A stretch of 64,000 nt of DNA, from the NCBI GenBank assembly GCA_018646605.1, contig JABGUL010000034.1, positions 62,001 to 126,000 of the forward strand. Reading direction: 5' to 3'. How positions within the stretch are numbered: position 1 is the first letter of the stretch; each line of letters begins with the position of its first letter. Made by a program: the position numbers and the translations under genes. Below the pieces are notes generated by a model. The model saw nothing but the letters and a program-made list of their open reading frames with translations. It searched no databases and had not been told where the DNA came from. Shown here one piece after another: positions 1-8,551 of the stretch. This DNA comes from Flavobacteriaceae bacterium. GTDB taxonomy: Bacteria > Bacteroidota > Bacteroidia > Flavobacteriales > Flavobacteriaceae.

Positions 1-2
1 TC

Positions 3-437
3 GTACAAAAGATGGTGTTCATGAGCTCACGACCCATTATCATTGCAGAAGAGCAAGTGACCGATTCCGCCATAAGAAGGTTAGTTTTTGATGCAGGACC
101 TTTTATAGACGATTTGATCACTCTATGTGAAGCTGATATCACAACAAAAAACCCAGAACGCTTTGAACGCTATCACAATAATTTTAAAATAGTCCGTGAA
201 AAAATTATTTTAGTTGAGGAGAAAGATCATTTACGAAATTTTCAACCTCCAATCAGTGGGGAAACCATTATGAAATATTTTGATCTCAAGCCTTCCAAAG
301 AAATCGGATTGATTAAAGAAGCAATAAAAGAAGCGATTTTAGAAGGAGAAATTCCAAATGAAAGAGAGGCTGCTTTAAAAAAAATGAAATCAGAAGGAAA
401 AAAATTAGGACTTACGTTTCATGAAAAAGCAATTTAA
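3..437 (+). CDS. CCA tRNA nucleotidyltransferase / poly(A) polymerase family, C-terminal part (5' end outside window)
   Basis: The reading frame is open from the first bases, so the gene starts upstream of the window. The visible 144 residues match the helical C-terminal part of bacterial class II tRNA nucleotidyltransferases that carry an HD domain. Diagnostic stretches are SDSAIRR-like text followed by LCEADITTKNP, then EEKDHLRNFQPPISG and the GLIKEAIKEAILEGEIPN tail segment. The family adds or repairs the 3' CCA of tRNAs in the cytoplasm. The catalytic head and HD motif lie outside the window, so activity cannot be judged. An internal ATG at 12 is not the real start. The stop overlaps the next gene by 17 bases, which suggests co-transcription with the heme A synthase gene. 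Confidence 0.85.
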   Translation, partial: VQKMVFMSSRPIIIAEEQVTDSAIRRLVFDAGPFIDDLITLCEADITTKNPERFERYHNNFKIVREKIILVEEKDHLRNFQPPISGETIMKYFDLKPSKEIGLIKEAIKEAILEGEIPNEREAALKKMKSEGKKLGLTFHEKAI

Positions 438-1437
438 ACCACTTATTATAACTAGCCTAATTCTAGTCTATCTTGTGATTGCAGCAGGTGCTGTTGTTCG
501 TATGACCGGAAGTGGAATGGGTTGTCCTGATTGGCCAAAATGCTTTGGTTATTTGATCCCCCCTACTGAAAGAAATCAGCTGGACTGGAAGTCTAATCAC
601 CAATATCGTGAGGGAGAAGTAATTATTGTCAATGAAAGTTTGCGTGTAGCTTCATCTGATTTCAACTCCTCAGAAGAATACGAATCTAAGAACTGGGAAA
701 CCTACACCAAACATGATTACGCGCTATTTAATGCCACGCACACTTGGATTGAATTCATCAATCGTCTATTGGGTGCCTTGGCTGGACTCGCAACTTTATT
801 TCTTTTTATTAGTTCACTTTGGAGGATTAAAACAGATCTTTTATCAATGGTAATATCCTTTTTGGTTGTATTAGGAATGGGATTTCAAGGGTGGCTAGGA
901 AAAACAGTCGTAGATTCTAATTTACTCCCCTACAAAATTACCATTCACATGGCAATGGCCCTTTTGATTGTACTCCTACTAATTATCCTTCTAGCTCGAG
1001 AAAAGCGATCTAAAAAAATATTAAAAAATACCGCCTTACTTCAAAAAGTTTTAGGGTTTGGATTAATATTAACCCTTATTCAAATTGGAATGGGAACTCA
1101 AGTACGTCAATTTGTAGATGATCAAATGCATGCTTTTAACCTAGAAAACACCTCAGCTTGGCTGGCTAATGCGCCACTCATGTTTTATTTTCATCGAAGC
1201 TTTTCTTTACTTGTACTTTTGGTGCACGGTTATCTTGGTTATTTACTTTACAAAAATAAAATGGTACCCACTGTATTTACTCTAATTTTATCTTTACTCT
1301 CTGTAGAGATTTTAACAGGGATATGGATGTACTATTTTGATTTCCCCTTTTCTTCTCAACCCCTACATCTTATAATGGCCTCCTTATTATTTGGAGCACA
1401 AAGTTATTTTATGTTGACCCTTAAAAAACAATTATGA
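421..1437 (+). CDS. ctaA: Heme A synthase (COX15/CtaA family)
   Basis: A 338-residue polytopic membrane protein with about eight hydrophobic segments. It converts heme O to heme A for heme-copper terminal oxidases in the cytoplasmic membrane. The N-terminus shows the family motif MTGSGMGCPDWPKC with Cys35 and Cys41, the cysteine pair found in many bacterial CtaA proteins. Candidate heme-ligand histidines lie in HTWIEFINR (about residue 106), in HMAMAL, in HRSFS and in the last helix (PLHLIMA). It overlaps the upstream cca gene by 17 bases and the downstream gene by 4 bases (ATGA), indicating translational coupling. No heme O synthase or oxidase subunit gene is visible nearby. The family call is secure; heme O as substrate is inferred from the family. 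Confidence 0.92.
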   Translation: MKKQFKPLIITSLILVYLVIAAGAVVRMTGSGMGCPDWPKCFGYLIPPTERNQLDWKSNHQYREGEVIIVNESLRVASSDFNSSEEYESKNWETYTKHDYALFNATHTWIEFINRLLGALAGLATLFLFISSLWRIKTDLLSMVISFLVVLGMGFQGWLGKTVVDSNLLPYKITIHMAMALLIVLLLIILLAREKRSKKILKNTALLQKVLGFGLILTLIQIGMGTQVRQFVDDQMHAFNLENTSAWLANAPLMFYFHRSFSLLVLLVHGYLGYLLYKNKMVPTVFTLILSLLSVEILTGIWMYYFDFPFSSQPLHLIMASLLFGAQSYFMLTLKKQL

Positions 1438-1937
1438 TTTATAGAATTCGAGTTATTTTAGATGTAAAAGAGGATGTACTTCGCGATATCGAAATTGATG
1501 AAACGGCAACCTTAGAAGATTTTCACCACGCTGTTACTCAGTCTTTTGGATTTTTAGGAAATGAAATGGCCTCATTTTATTCCACCAATGACGATTGGGA
1601 ACAGGGAGATGAAATGCCTTTAGAATCTATGGATACTTCTCAGCCAAATTATGGTGAGACAATACTAAATACTATTTTCTCTGCCGATACACATAAACTA
1701 CTTTATATCTACGATTTCCTTAATCTATGGACTTTCTTTATTGAATTAATGGAGGTTGGAGAGTTGATTGTTGGCACAAACTATCCTAATCTTATTCATG
1801 CTGAGGGAGAAGTCCCAGAAGAAGCTCCTGACAAATCATTTGAAAGTGATACACCCTTTAAGGAAGAAGGTTTTGAAGATGATCTCGATGATAATGATTC
1901 CGATCAGCAGGATTATGATGACAGTGATTTCTACTAA
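1434..1937 (+). CDS. pRiA4b ORF-3-like (TnpR-like) protein with acidic tail
   Basis: A 167-residue soluble protein. The first about 110 residues (IYRIRVILDVKEDVLRDIEI, then DDWEQGDEM) resemble the plasmid pRiA4b ORF-3 / IS1096 TnpR-like fold, a domain of unknown function that is common in chromosomes despite its plasmid-derived name. From about residue 125 the chain becomes strongly acidic and low-complexity, ending in runs of D, E and S, so the tail is probably disordered. There is no transposase or plasmid gene beside it, so the name does not imply mobility. It overlaps ctaA by 4 bases (ATGA) and its stop overlaps the convergent gene at 1934. The function is unknown. Confidence 0.75.
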   Translation: MIYRIRVILDVKEDVLRDIEIDETATLEDFHHAVTQSFGFLGNEMASFYSTNDDWEQGDEMPLESMDTSQPNYGETILNTIFSADTHKLLYIYDFLNLWTFFIELMEVGELIVGTNYPNLIHAEGEVPEEAPDKSFESDTPFKEEGFEDDLDDNDSDQQDYDDSDFY

Positions 1938-2995
1938 AACTGACTATGCGTGTCAACTTCCTCATAATGTTTTCTAACATATTCAAAGGAGGCTTTCATG
2001 ATATCGCCCATCGTTTTACTCTGTAAAAAAGCTTTATCGTTGGTAAACTTATAAATTTCATTTCGAAGGCGTTCCAGATTTTCGGGAAGCGTTAGTAGTT
2101 CTAATTGCATTGTTTTTACCAATTTATTAAGCCTATTTCCTGAACTAATAATACGTCTTGCAACAATAGATCGTTCTTCTATTTTGTATTGATTAATTGA
2201 GTCATGGGTTAATTTAGTTCGAACTAAATCCATGATTGGACCATTTTCTTTAAAGAATTGAGGACGATAGACAGACAGACGGCCCTCAAAGGATTGCTGG
2301 TCAAAATCAATGGGGCGAATCTTATAAACTACCTGATCAAAATCATGTGTTGGTACAACTACATAATTATAGGCACGCATATCTCCTAGCAATCGAATCA
2401 TACTTCGTTCATTAAACTTAACATACTCTTTGGCTATTTGTGCTTTCTCAGAATCATTGCATTGTGGGAGAAATTCTTTCATAAACGTATCTCCCGGAAT
2501 TCCAGCAATATGCTCCTCAATTAAAGTGTTATGGTTTACTAAAAAATTCAAATTATAAGGCGAAAGCATGTGTTCAAATTCTAAACCAAAAATCCTTGAA
2601 GCATCTGTTTTTTTAATATAATAATAGGTAAAGTTATCATTTAGAATATTTCGAACCTTTATTCTAAAGGGTTTTGAGTTTCCAAAAGTACAGTAGTCAA
2701 TCGCATCAATATTTAAATAAGGAATCCCTGATTCATTACCGTCAGAATGCAATTGGGTATAAATTTTTTTTAAACTAAATTCAATCTCTCGACGCTCACT
2801 ATCGGTAAAATAAACACTTACCCAAAGCGTATCATTATCATTCTTATCATATACAACAACGGATCCTGAAAACCGAAGCAAATCATCATAACACACAGGG
2901 GTATCAATCCATCGTTCATAATGTTTCAAGAAAGAAGCCAACGCTGCGGATATTTTAAAAAATGGTTTTTTCTTGGAAATTAATTTTTCTTCCAT
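1934..2995 (-). CDS. Conserved hypothetical protein, possible kinase-like fold
   Basis: A 353-residue soluble protein with no signal peptide or membrane segment. I do not recognise a named family. The middle and C-terminal half contain text reminiscent of protein-kinase-like folds: EHIAGIPGDTFMKEF, then SMIRLLGDMRAYNYVVV and, near residue 228, IRPIDFDQQ. The last could act like a metal-binding Asp motif, but no nucleotide loop is evident. The N-terminus (about residues 25-60) mixes aromatic and acidic residues. The gene converges on the pRiA4b-like gene with a 4-base overlap and is divergent from the ABC transporter genes. The kinase idea is inference only; a structure prediction would settle it. 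Confidence 0.6.
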   Translation of the reverse strand: MEEKLISKKKPFFKISAALASFLKHYERWIDTPVCYDDLLRFSGSVVVYDKNDNDTLWVSVYFTDSERREIEFSLKKIYTQLHSDGNESGIPYLNIDAIDYCTFGNSKPFRIKVRNILNDNFTYYYIKKTDASRIFGLEFEHMLSPYNLNFLVNHNTLIEEHIAGIPGDTFMKEFLPQCNDSEKAQIAKEYVKFNERSMIRLLGDMRAYNYVVVPTHDFDQVVYKIRPIDFDQQSFEGRLSVYRPQFFKENGPIMDLVRTKLTHDSINQYKIEERSIVARRIISSGNRLNKLVKTMQLELLTLPENLERLRNEIYKFTNDKAFLQSKTMGDIMKASFEYVRKHYEEVDTHSQF

Positions 2996-3008
2996 ATTCA
3001 GGTTTTAT

Positions 3009-3016
3009 CAAAAATA
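3009..3016 (-). promoter_or_regulatory. Possible -7 element for the 1934-2995 gene
   Basis: On the minus strand this reads TATTTTTG, matching the Bacteroidota -7 consensus TAnnTTTG, 13 bases before the ATG. No TTG is seen at the expected -33 spacing, so the match rests on the -7 box alone. Confidence 0.3.
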
Positions 3017-3114
3017 GTGTTTTAAGCTTAAATCATTATGATGTATATTTATGAGATAAAAATCAAAGTTTAGCGTAACAAATCATTTCCCCAATCGTTT
3101 AATTTTTTAAACCT

Positions 3115-4035
3115 ATGTCAAATACTTTACTACAACTTTACGATCTCTCAAAAAAATACGGAAATCTTACCGCTGTAAATAAACTTTCACTTACCATAGA
3201 AAAGGGAAAGGTATACGGTCTCCTTGGACCCAACGGAAGCGGTAAATCAACTACTTTGGGAATGGTATTGAATGTCGTTAATTCCACCTCTGGATCATTC
3301 CAATGGTATGAAGGAAAATTGACAACCCATCAAGCCCTTAAAAAAATTGGAGCCATCATAGAACGTCCAAATTTTTACCCTTATATGTCTGCATTGCAGA
3401 ACCTAATATTAATCTGTAAAATCAAACAATGCAGTTCAGATTGCATTGAAGAACAGCTAAAACTAGTAAACTTGTGGGATCGCAGAAATAGTAATTTCAG
3501 TACTTTTTCTTTGGGGATGAAACAACGCTTGGCAATTGCTGCTGCATTAGTAAACAAACCCGATCTTTTAATTTTAGATGAACCCACAAACGGCCTTGAT
3601 CCAGAAGGTATTCACCAAATCAGAAAACTAATTATTACCATTGCAGAACAAGGAACTACGATTCTCCTTGCTTCGCATCTTTTAGACGAAGTAGAAAAAG
3701 TCTGCTCTGATGTAATCGTACTAAAAAATGGTGTTAAATTTTATGAAGGCGCTGTAAACGGTCTTACACAAACTCATGGGTATTTTGAAATTGCCGCAGA
3801 AAATGAAGAACAACTCCTAAACTTTCTAAAAATGCATTCAGACCTTGGAAAGATTAAAAAGGAAAATCAATATTACCATGTTTCGTTAGAAAAAAATATA
3901 AGCACTACTGAGTTTTCTAAAGAACTACAAAAAGCTGGGATACTGCTCACGCATTTCTCAAAAAAACAACCTTCTCTTGAAAGTCAATTTTTATCATTAA
4001 CTCAAACCAAAAAACATGCAACTCCTGAAAATTGA
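3115..4035 (+). CDS. ABC transporter ATP-binding protein (BcrA/ABC-2 exporter type)
   Basis: A 306-residue cytoplasmic ATPase. It has a Walker A GPNGSGKST at about residues 38-46, a signature segment SLGMKQRLAIAAAL, a Walker B LLILDEPTNGLDP and a switch His in LLASHLLDE. The C-terminal about 90 residues form the accessory domain usual in BcrA-like exporters. It overlaps the downstream permease gene by 20 bases, so the two are made together. The family moves lipids, peptides or antibiotics, or has roles in gliding and cell-envelope upkeep in Bacteroidota. The substrate cannot be read from the sequence. It is divergent from the hypothetical gene at 1934. Confidence 0.9.
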   Translation: MSNTLLQLYDLSKKYGNLTAVNKLSLTIEKGKVYGLLGPNGSGKSTTLGMVLNVVNSTSGSFQWYEGKLTTHQALKKIGAIIERPNFYPYMSALQNLILICKIKQCSSDCIEEQLKLVNLWDRRNSNFSTFSLGMKQRLAIAAALVNKPDLLILDEPTNGLDPEGIHQIRKLIITIAEQGTTILLASHLLDEVEKVCSDVIVLKNGVKFYEGAVNGLTQTHGYFEIAAENEEQLLNFLKMHSDLGKIKKENQYYHVSLEKNISTTEFSKELQKAGILLTHFSKKQPSLESQFLSLTQTKKHATPEN

Positions 4036-4855
4036 ACTTTACAAGCTCTGGCATAGTAGGATCTCAAAAGTTTTAATTTTTGGCTATTTCTTACTTATTT
4101 TTAGCATTGCAATTCTTAGTACTATCAAGATTGAATTTGGTCCAATAAATTTTTATTTGGCTGAACAAGGTATTTTCAACTTCCCCTATATCTGGCATTT
4201 CAACACGTTCATGATTGCGCTGCTAAAAGTCTTTTTTGCGATTATTATTGTGGCCATGATTGGAAATGAATATTCAAACAAAACTTTAAAGCAAAATCTT
4301 ATTGACGGCTTGAGTAAGGCGGAGTTTTTACGTTCAAAGGTTTATGCAATTCTTGCGTTTGTCCTCACCTCCACTCTCTTAGTTTTTATTATTTCATTGA
4401 TTTTAGGAGGGATCTATTCTGATTATGATGAGTTGCCTATAATTTTTACAGATCTAGAATATTTAGTTGCCTATACTGTAAAGCTTTTTGGTTTTTTCAC
4501 CTTCTGCTTATTCCTCTCAATCCTTATAAAAAGATCTGCTTTTGCACTTGGTTTTTTGGCCTTGTGGCAAGTAATTGAGGGAATATCCTTTGGACTTATG
4601 AAATGGACGCTCTCCGACTTGATTCCACAAATTTCTGCAGAACAAATATTTAAATTTTTTCCATTAAATGCGATGGGGAATTTAATAAAAGAACCTTTTT
4701 CACGTCTTTCTGCGATCCAAAATATAGCCGATCAAATTGGCGATGGATTTGTAAAAGATTATTCGGTTTCTTTTTTGAATATTATAATCGTTTTAATTTG
4801 GTCTGCATTATTTATATATGGTTCCTATTCACTTTTAAAAAGAAGGGATTTATAG
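4016..4855 (+). CDS. ABC-2 type transporter permease
   Basis: A 279-residue integral membrane protein with about six hydrophobic segments: residues about 17-38, 60-85, 105-130, 145-170, 175-195 and 255-275. The conserved ABC-2 segment GNEYSNKTLKQNLIDGLSK lies after the second helix. It is the membrane partner of the ATPase encoded immediately upstream, with which it overlaps by 20 bases. The pair probably forms a two-gene exporter. The start ATG lies inside the end of the ATPase gene (reading MQLLKIELYKLW), as is usual for such permeases. The gene is followed after 65 bases by uvrB, which appears to have its own promoter. Confidence 0.85.
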   Translation: MQLLKIELYKLWHSRISKVLIFGYFLLIFSIAILSTIKIEFGPINFYLAEQGIFNFPYIWHFNTFMIALLKVFFAIIIVAMIGNEYSNKTLKQNLIDGLSKAEFLRSKVYAILAFVLTSTLLVFIISLILGGIYSDYDELPIIFTDLEYLVAYTVKLFGFFTFCLFLSILIKRSAFALGFLALWQVIEGISFGLMKWTLSDLIPQISAEQIFKFFPLNAMGNLIKEPFSRLSAIQNIADQIGDGFVKDYSVSFLNIIIVLIWSALFIYGSYSLLKRRDL

Positions 4856-4896
4856 TTTCTTTATTAAAGCTTTCCTAATATCCATTCGATATTTTG

Positions 4897-4904
4897 TAAT
4901 TTTG
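4897..4904 (+). promoter_or_regulatory. Possible -7 element for uvrB
   Basis: TAATTTTG matches TAnnTTTG and ends 16 bases before the uvrB ATG. No clear TTG lies at the -33 position, so this is a partial match. Confidence 0.35.
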
Positions 4905-4920
4905 CACTTTCAAAAATATT

Positions 4921-6909
4921 ATGGATTTTAAACTCGTTTCTGATTTTAAGCCCACTGGCGATCAACCTAAAGCCATTGAAGAAATTGTAAATCAGTTTCA
5001 AAATCAAGACTCATTTGTCACCCTTCAAGGGGTTACAGGTTCAGGAAAAACCTTTACCATGGCAAATGCCGTACAACAATTGCAACGTCCGACCTTAGTT
5101 TTAGCTCACAATAAAACTCTAGCCGCGCAACTCTATTCAGAGTTTAAACAGTTTTTCCCAGAAAATGCTGTTGAATATTTTGTTTCCTATTATGATTACT
5201 ACCAACCTGAAGCTTATATCCCTACGAGCGGTACCTATATTGAAAAAGACTTGTCTATCAATGAAGACATAGAAAAACTTCGTCTCAGTACAACTTCATC
5301 CTTACTTTCAGGACGCCGCGATGTTATTGTAGTTGCTTCAGTTTCTTGCTTATACGGGATTGGAAACCCTGCTGAATTTGAGAAAAATGTAATTACTATA
5401 GAACGTGATCAAGTCATTTCAAGGACACAACTCATGCATCGTTTAGTTCAAAGTTTATATTCGAGAACTACTGCAGAATTTAGCAGAGGAAATTTCAGGG
5501 TTTTGGGAGATATTATTGATGTGTTCCCTGGTTATGCTGACATTGCGTTTAAAATTCATTTTTTTGGAGATGAAATTGAATTGATAGAAGCTTTTGATCC
5601 AATAAATAACAGTCGTTTAGAACAATACGACAAAGTGAATATTTACCCTGCTAATATCTTTGTGACCTCTCCAGATATTATACAAAATGCTATCCTTCAG
5701 ATCCAAGATGATTTGGTCAAGCAAGTAGATTATTTCAAAGAAGTTGGCAAACACTTAGAAGCAAAACGCTTACATGAACGAACGGAGTTTGATTTGGAAA
5801 TGATTCGTGAGTTAGGATATTGCTCAGGAATTGAAAATTATTCGCGTTATCTGGATGGTAGGGCACCCGGAACACGTCCTTTCTGTCTATTAGATTATTT
5901 TCCAAATGACTTCTTAATGATCGTTGATGAAAGTCATGTAACCATCTCACAAGTACATGCAATGTATGGAGGGGATAGAAGTAGAAAAGAAAATCTGGTA
6001 GAGTATGGTTTTCGTCTCCCTGCAGCGATGGACAATCGCCCACTAAAATTTGAAGAGTTTGAAAGCCTACAAAATCAAGTTTTGTATGTGAGTGCCACAC
6101 CCGCAGATTATGAATTGGAAAAAACCGAAGGTGCTTTTGTAGAGCAAATTATTCGTCCTACAGGTCTTCTAGATCCCATAATAGAAGTCCGCCCCAGCTT
6201 AAATCAGATTGATGATTTGATTGAAGAAATACAAGTCAGAGTGGAGAAAGATGAAAGAACTTTAGTAACAACCCTTACCAAACGTATGGCAGAAGAACTG
6301 ACCAAGTACTTAAGTCGAGCACAAATTCGGTGCCGCTACATTCATAGTGATGTAGATACGCTAGAGCGAGTTGAAATCATGCAAGATTTACGAAAAGGAG
6401 TTTTCGATGTCCTTATTGGAGTAAATCTTTTACGCGAGGGTTTAGATCTTCCTGAGGTATCACTTGTAGCTATTTTAGATGCAGATAAGGAAGGGTTTCT
6501 TCGCTCTCATCGTTCTCTAACTCAGACCATCGGAAGGGCGGCTCGTAATATTGAAGGAAAAGCCATTATGTATGCAGATGTCATAACAAAAAGTATGCAG
6601 AAAACTATTGATGAAACAAACTATAGAAGGGAAAAACAAAACGCTTATAATGTTAAAAATGGTATTACCCCTACGGCATTAAACAAATCATTAGACAGTG
6701 CATTAGCAAAAAATTCTTTGTCTACTCATGCCAATGAACTCGAATCACGTAAAGTTGCAGAAGAAGCAAACCGCTACCTAACCAAACCCCAAATAGAAAA
6801 GAAAATTAGAGAACTACGTAAGGATATGGAAAAAGCAGCAAAATCTCTCGATTTTATTGAAGCTGCAAAATATAGAGATGACATTAAGCTTTTGCAGGAA
6901 AAATTATAA
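4921..6909 (+). CDS. uvrB: UvrABC excinuclease subunit B
   Basis: A full-length 662-residue UvrB, the damage-verification helicase-like subunit of nucleotide excision repair. Walker A is GVTGSGKT at residues 37-44. The beta-hairpin that clamps DNA is seen in YYDYYQPEAYIPTSGTYIEKD-like text around residues 88-110. The DExH-like Walker B is VDESHV near 336. Helicase motifs continue with YVSATPADYE, IHSDVDTLER, VLIGVNLLREGLDLPEVSL and QTIGRAARN. A C-terminal UVR domain (KDMEKAAKSLDFIEAAKYRD) recruits UvrC. All expected domains are present at the usual length. The gene stands alone between the ABC exporter and a secreted protein gene. UvrA and UvrC are not in the window. Confidence 0.97.
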   Translation: MDFKLVSDFKPTGDQPKAIEEIVNQFQNQDSFVTLQGVTGSGKTFTMANAVQQLQRPTLVLAHNKTLAAQLYSEFKQFFPENAVEYFVSYYDYYQPEAYIPTSGTYIEKDLSINEDIEKLRLSTTSSLLSGRRDVIVVASVSCLYGIGNPAEFEKNVITIERDQVISRTQLMHRLVQSLYSRTTAEFSRGNFRVLGDIIDVFPGYADIAFKIHFFGDEIELIEAFDPINNSRLEQYDKVNIYPANIFVTSPDIIQNAILQIQDDLVKQVDYFKEVGKHLEAKRLHERTEFDLEMIRELGYCSGIENYSRYLDGRAPGTRPFCLLDYFPNDFLMIVDESHVTISQVHAMYGGDRSRKENLVEYGFRLPAAMDNRPLKFEEFESLQNQVLYVSATPADYELEKTEGAFVEQIIRPTGLLDPIIEVRPSLNQIDDLIEEIQVRVEKDERTLVTTLTKRMAEELTKYLSRAQIRCRYIHSDVDTLERVEIMQDLRKGVFDVLIGVNLLREGLDLPEVSLVAILDADKEGFLRSHRSLTQTIGRAARNIEGKAIMYADVITKSMQKTIDETNYRREKQNAYNVKNGITPTALNKSLDSALAKNSLSTHANELESRKVAEEANRYLTKPQIEKKIRELRKDMEKAAKSLDFIEAAKYRDDIKLLQEKL

Positions 6910-6969
6910 ATAAATCCTAAATTCATTTTAAAAAATCACCCATTCAAAACAAACACTTTCTTTTGTCGA

Positions 6970-8469
6970 ATGAAAAATTATATTCACTTTTTTATCTTTT
7001 ACTTGACACTTATCCTTACAGGAAATCAAACACTAAAAAGTCAAGAAATAAGTGCAGTGATTAAAGATAGTCTCACGCAAGAAGTAATTCCTTTTGCAAC
7101 TATTTATTTATCCTCTGGGAAGGGTATAATTACAAATGAAGAAGGGCGATTCAAAATGCAGTATGACGCCTTTAAAAAGATAGATGATTCACTTTTTATT
7201 TCCTGTATGGGATATAAAACCATAGGATATCCTGTTAGGTCGTTTAAAGACAGTATTATTTTTCTACCCTCAAAAACCATTGCCTTAGGTTCCATCATTT
7301 TATCCAATAAAAACTTGAGTGCAGAGGATATAATCAAAGAGGTGAAAAAGAACATTGCTGAAAAATATGAATTGGGCCTGACGTATAAGAAAGTTTTTTT
7401 TAGAGAATCGGGAAGCCAGAAATTTAAAGACTTAAATGTGAAAGTTAAGAAATCCTCAATTAAAGAATTTAATCAGGCTTTTTGGGACAGCACCCTTCTA
7501 AAAGTACCAAGGTATAACGAATGGCATAGTGAAATACTTGGGGATTTATATGGAGATTTTTCTGAGGAAAGTCAGAAATTGGAGATTGAAAAAGCGCTTG
7601 AGTTAGAAGACAAAGAGACTACTGCTATTTTTGAAAATATCGAAAAAGCTTTTGATTCCATTTTAAAGCAAAATGTAAAAACAGATTCCTATTTCAAACT
7701 TCGCATGGGGATCATAAGTGCTAAACTTGAATCAGATGATCTCAACGGATCAGAAAAAGATACCCTTAGTCAAGATGAAAAATTAATGAATAAAAAAGCA
7801 TCTTTTTTAAAGTGGAGAAAAAGTGTTTTAACCAATCTTTTAAGAGCACTTTTTGAAGAAGAAAGCCTATCCATCACTGTTTTGGACAAGTCAAATCGAT
7901 ATGATTTCGAAAAGATTGATTTTACCTATTTCAATAATACTCCCGTTTACGTTTTAAAATTCGAACCTTCAGGAAGTGCCGACTATGCAGGTAAACTTTA
8001 TATAGATGCTGATGAAATGACACTCATTCGAGCAGAATATAAAAATATTCAAAATATACGCGATATTAGTTTGTTGGGTATGTCCTATAAACACTATTTT
8101 AAAGAAGTAGTAATTCAGTTTAAAAAAATGTCAACTGGAAAATATGCCTTACAATATTTCGAACTTACTGATCAATTTGAAACAGGAGTAAATCGTTCGT
8201 TTACTATTGTAGAAAAAAATAAAATTGTTAAAGGCCGAAATAAACAAAACGAATTGAAAATGGAATTGAATCTTCACACAAATCAATATCAAAAATATCA
8301 GGCTGTCATTTTTGAAACTCAAAGTATTTCCCAAGAAAACTTCGTTACTTTTGAGGAAAAACCTGATGTTTTGCCCGTTAACCTCATCCAATATGATCCC
8401 ACTTTTTGGGAAGGTTATACCATCATTGAACCCAATGAAGCCATCAAAGCTTTTAAAGTGGAAAAATGA
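6970..8469 (+). CDS. Secreted protein with carboxypeptidase-regulatory-like N-terminal domain
   Basis: A 499-residue exported protein. A signal peptide occupies about residues 1-24 (hydrophobic FFIFYLTLILTGN, cleavage near KSQ). Residues about 25-110 form a CarboxypepD_reg-like beta-sandwich: VIKDSLTQEVIPFATIYLS, then GIITNEEGRFKM and ISCMGYKT. This domain commonly precedes outer-membrane barrels in Bacteroidota. The remaining about 390 residues are a beta-rich region with charged helices (about 200-280), including FTYFNNTPVYVLKFEPSGS and LYIDADEMTLIRAEY, similar to uncharacterised flavobacterial envelope proteins. It is too short for a TonB receptor and no TonB plug is seen. The gene stands alone between uvrB and the GH20 gene. 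The function is unknown; the envelope location is inferred. Confidence 0.75.
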   Translation: MKNYIHFFIFYLTLILTGNQTLKSQEISAVIKDSLTQEVIPFATIYLSSGKGIITNEEGRFKMQYDAFKKIDDSLFISCMGYKTIGYPVRSFKDSIIFLPSKTIALGSIILSNKNLSAEDIIKEVKKNIAEKYELGLTYKKVFFRESGSQKFKDLNVKVKKSSIKEFNQAFWDSTLLKVPRYNEWHSEILGDLYGDFSEESQKLEIEKALELEDKETTAIFENIEKAFDSILKQNVKTDSYFKLRMGIISAKLESDDLNGSEKDTLSQDEKLMNKKASFLKWRKSVLTNLLRALFEEESLSITVLDKSNRYDFEKIDFTYFNNTPVYVLKFEPSGSADYAGKLYIDADEMTLIRAEYKNIQNIRDISLLGMSYKHYFKEVVIQFKKMSTGKYALQYFELTDQFETGVNRSFTIVEKNKIVKGRNKQNELKMELNLHTNQYQKYQAVIFETQSISQENFVTFEEKPDVLPVNLIQYDPTFWEGYTIIEPNEAIKAFKVEK

Positions 8470-8551
8470 TTTCTAAATAAATTAGTGCGATCCTTTAACT
8501 ACCCTGAAATTTTCAAAATATTTCTATTACATTAGCGTAAAACCTAATTGA

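Noticed and set aside
1768-1977. Plus-strand open frame over the 3' end of the pRiA4b-like gene
   Set aside because: Shifted frame of an acidic-tail coding region; low-complexity Ile/Lys-rich product.
5735-6100. Minus-strand open frame inside uvrB
   Set aside because: It lies wholly within a conserved gene on the other strand and its translation has no domain; a shadow frame.
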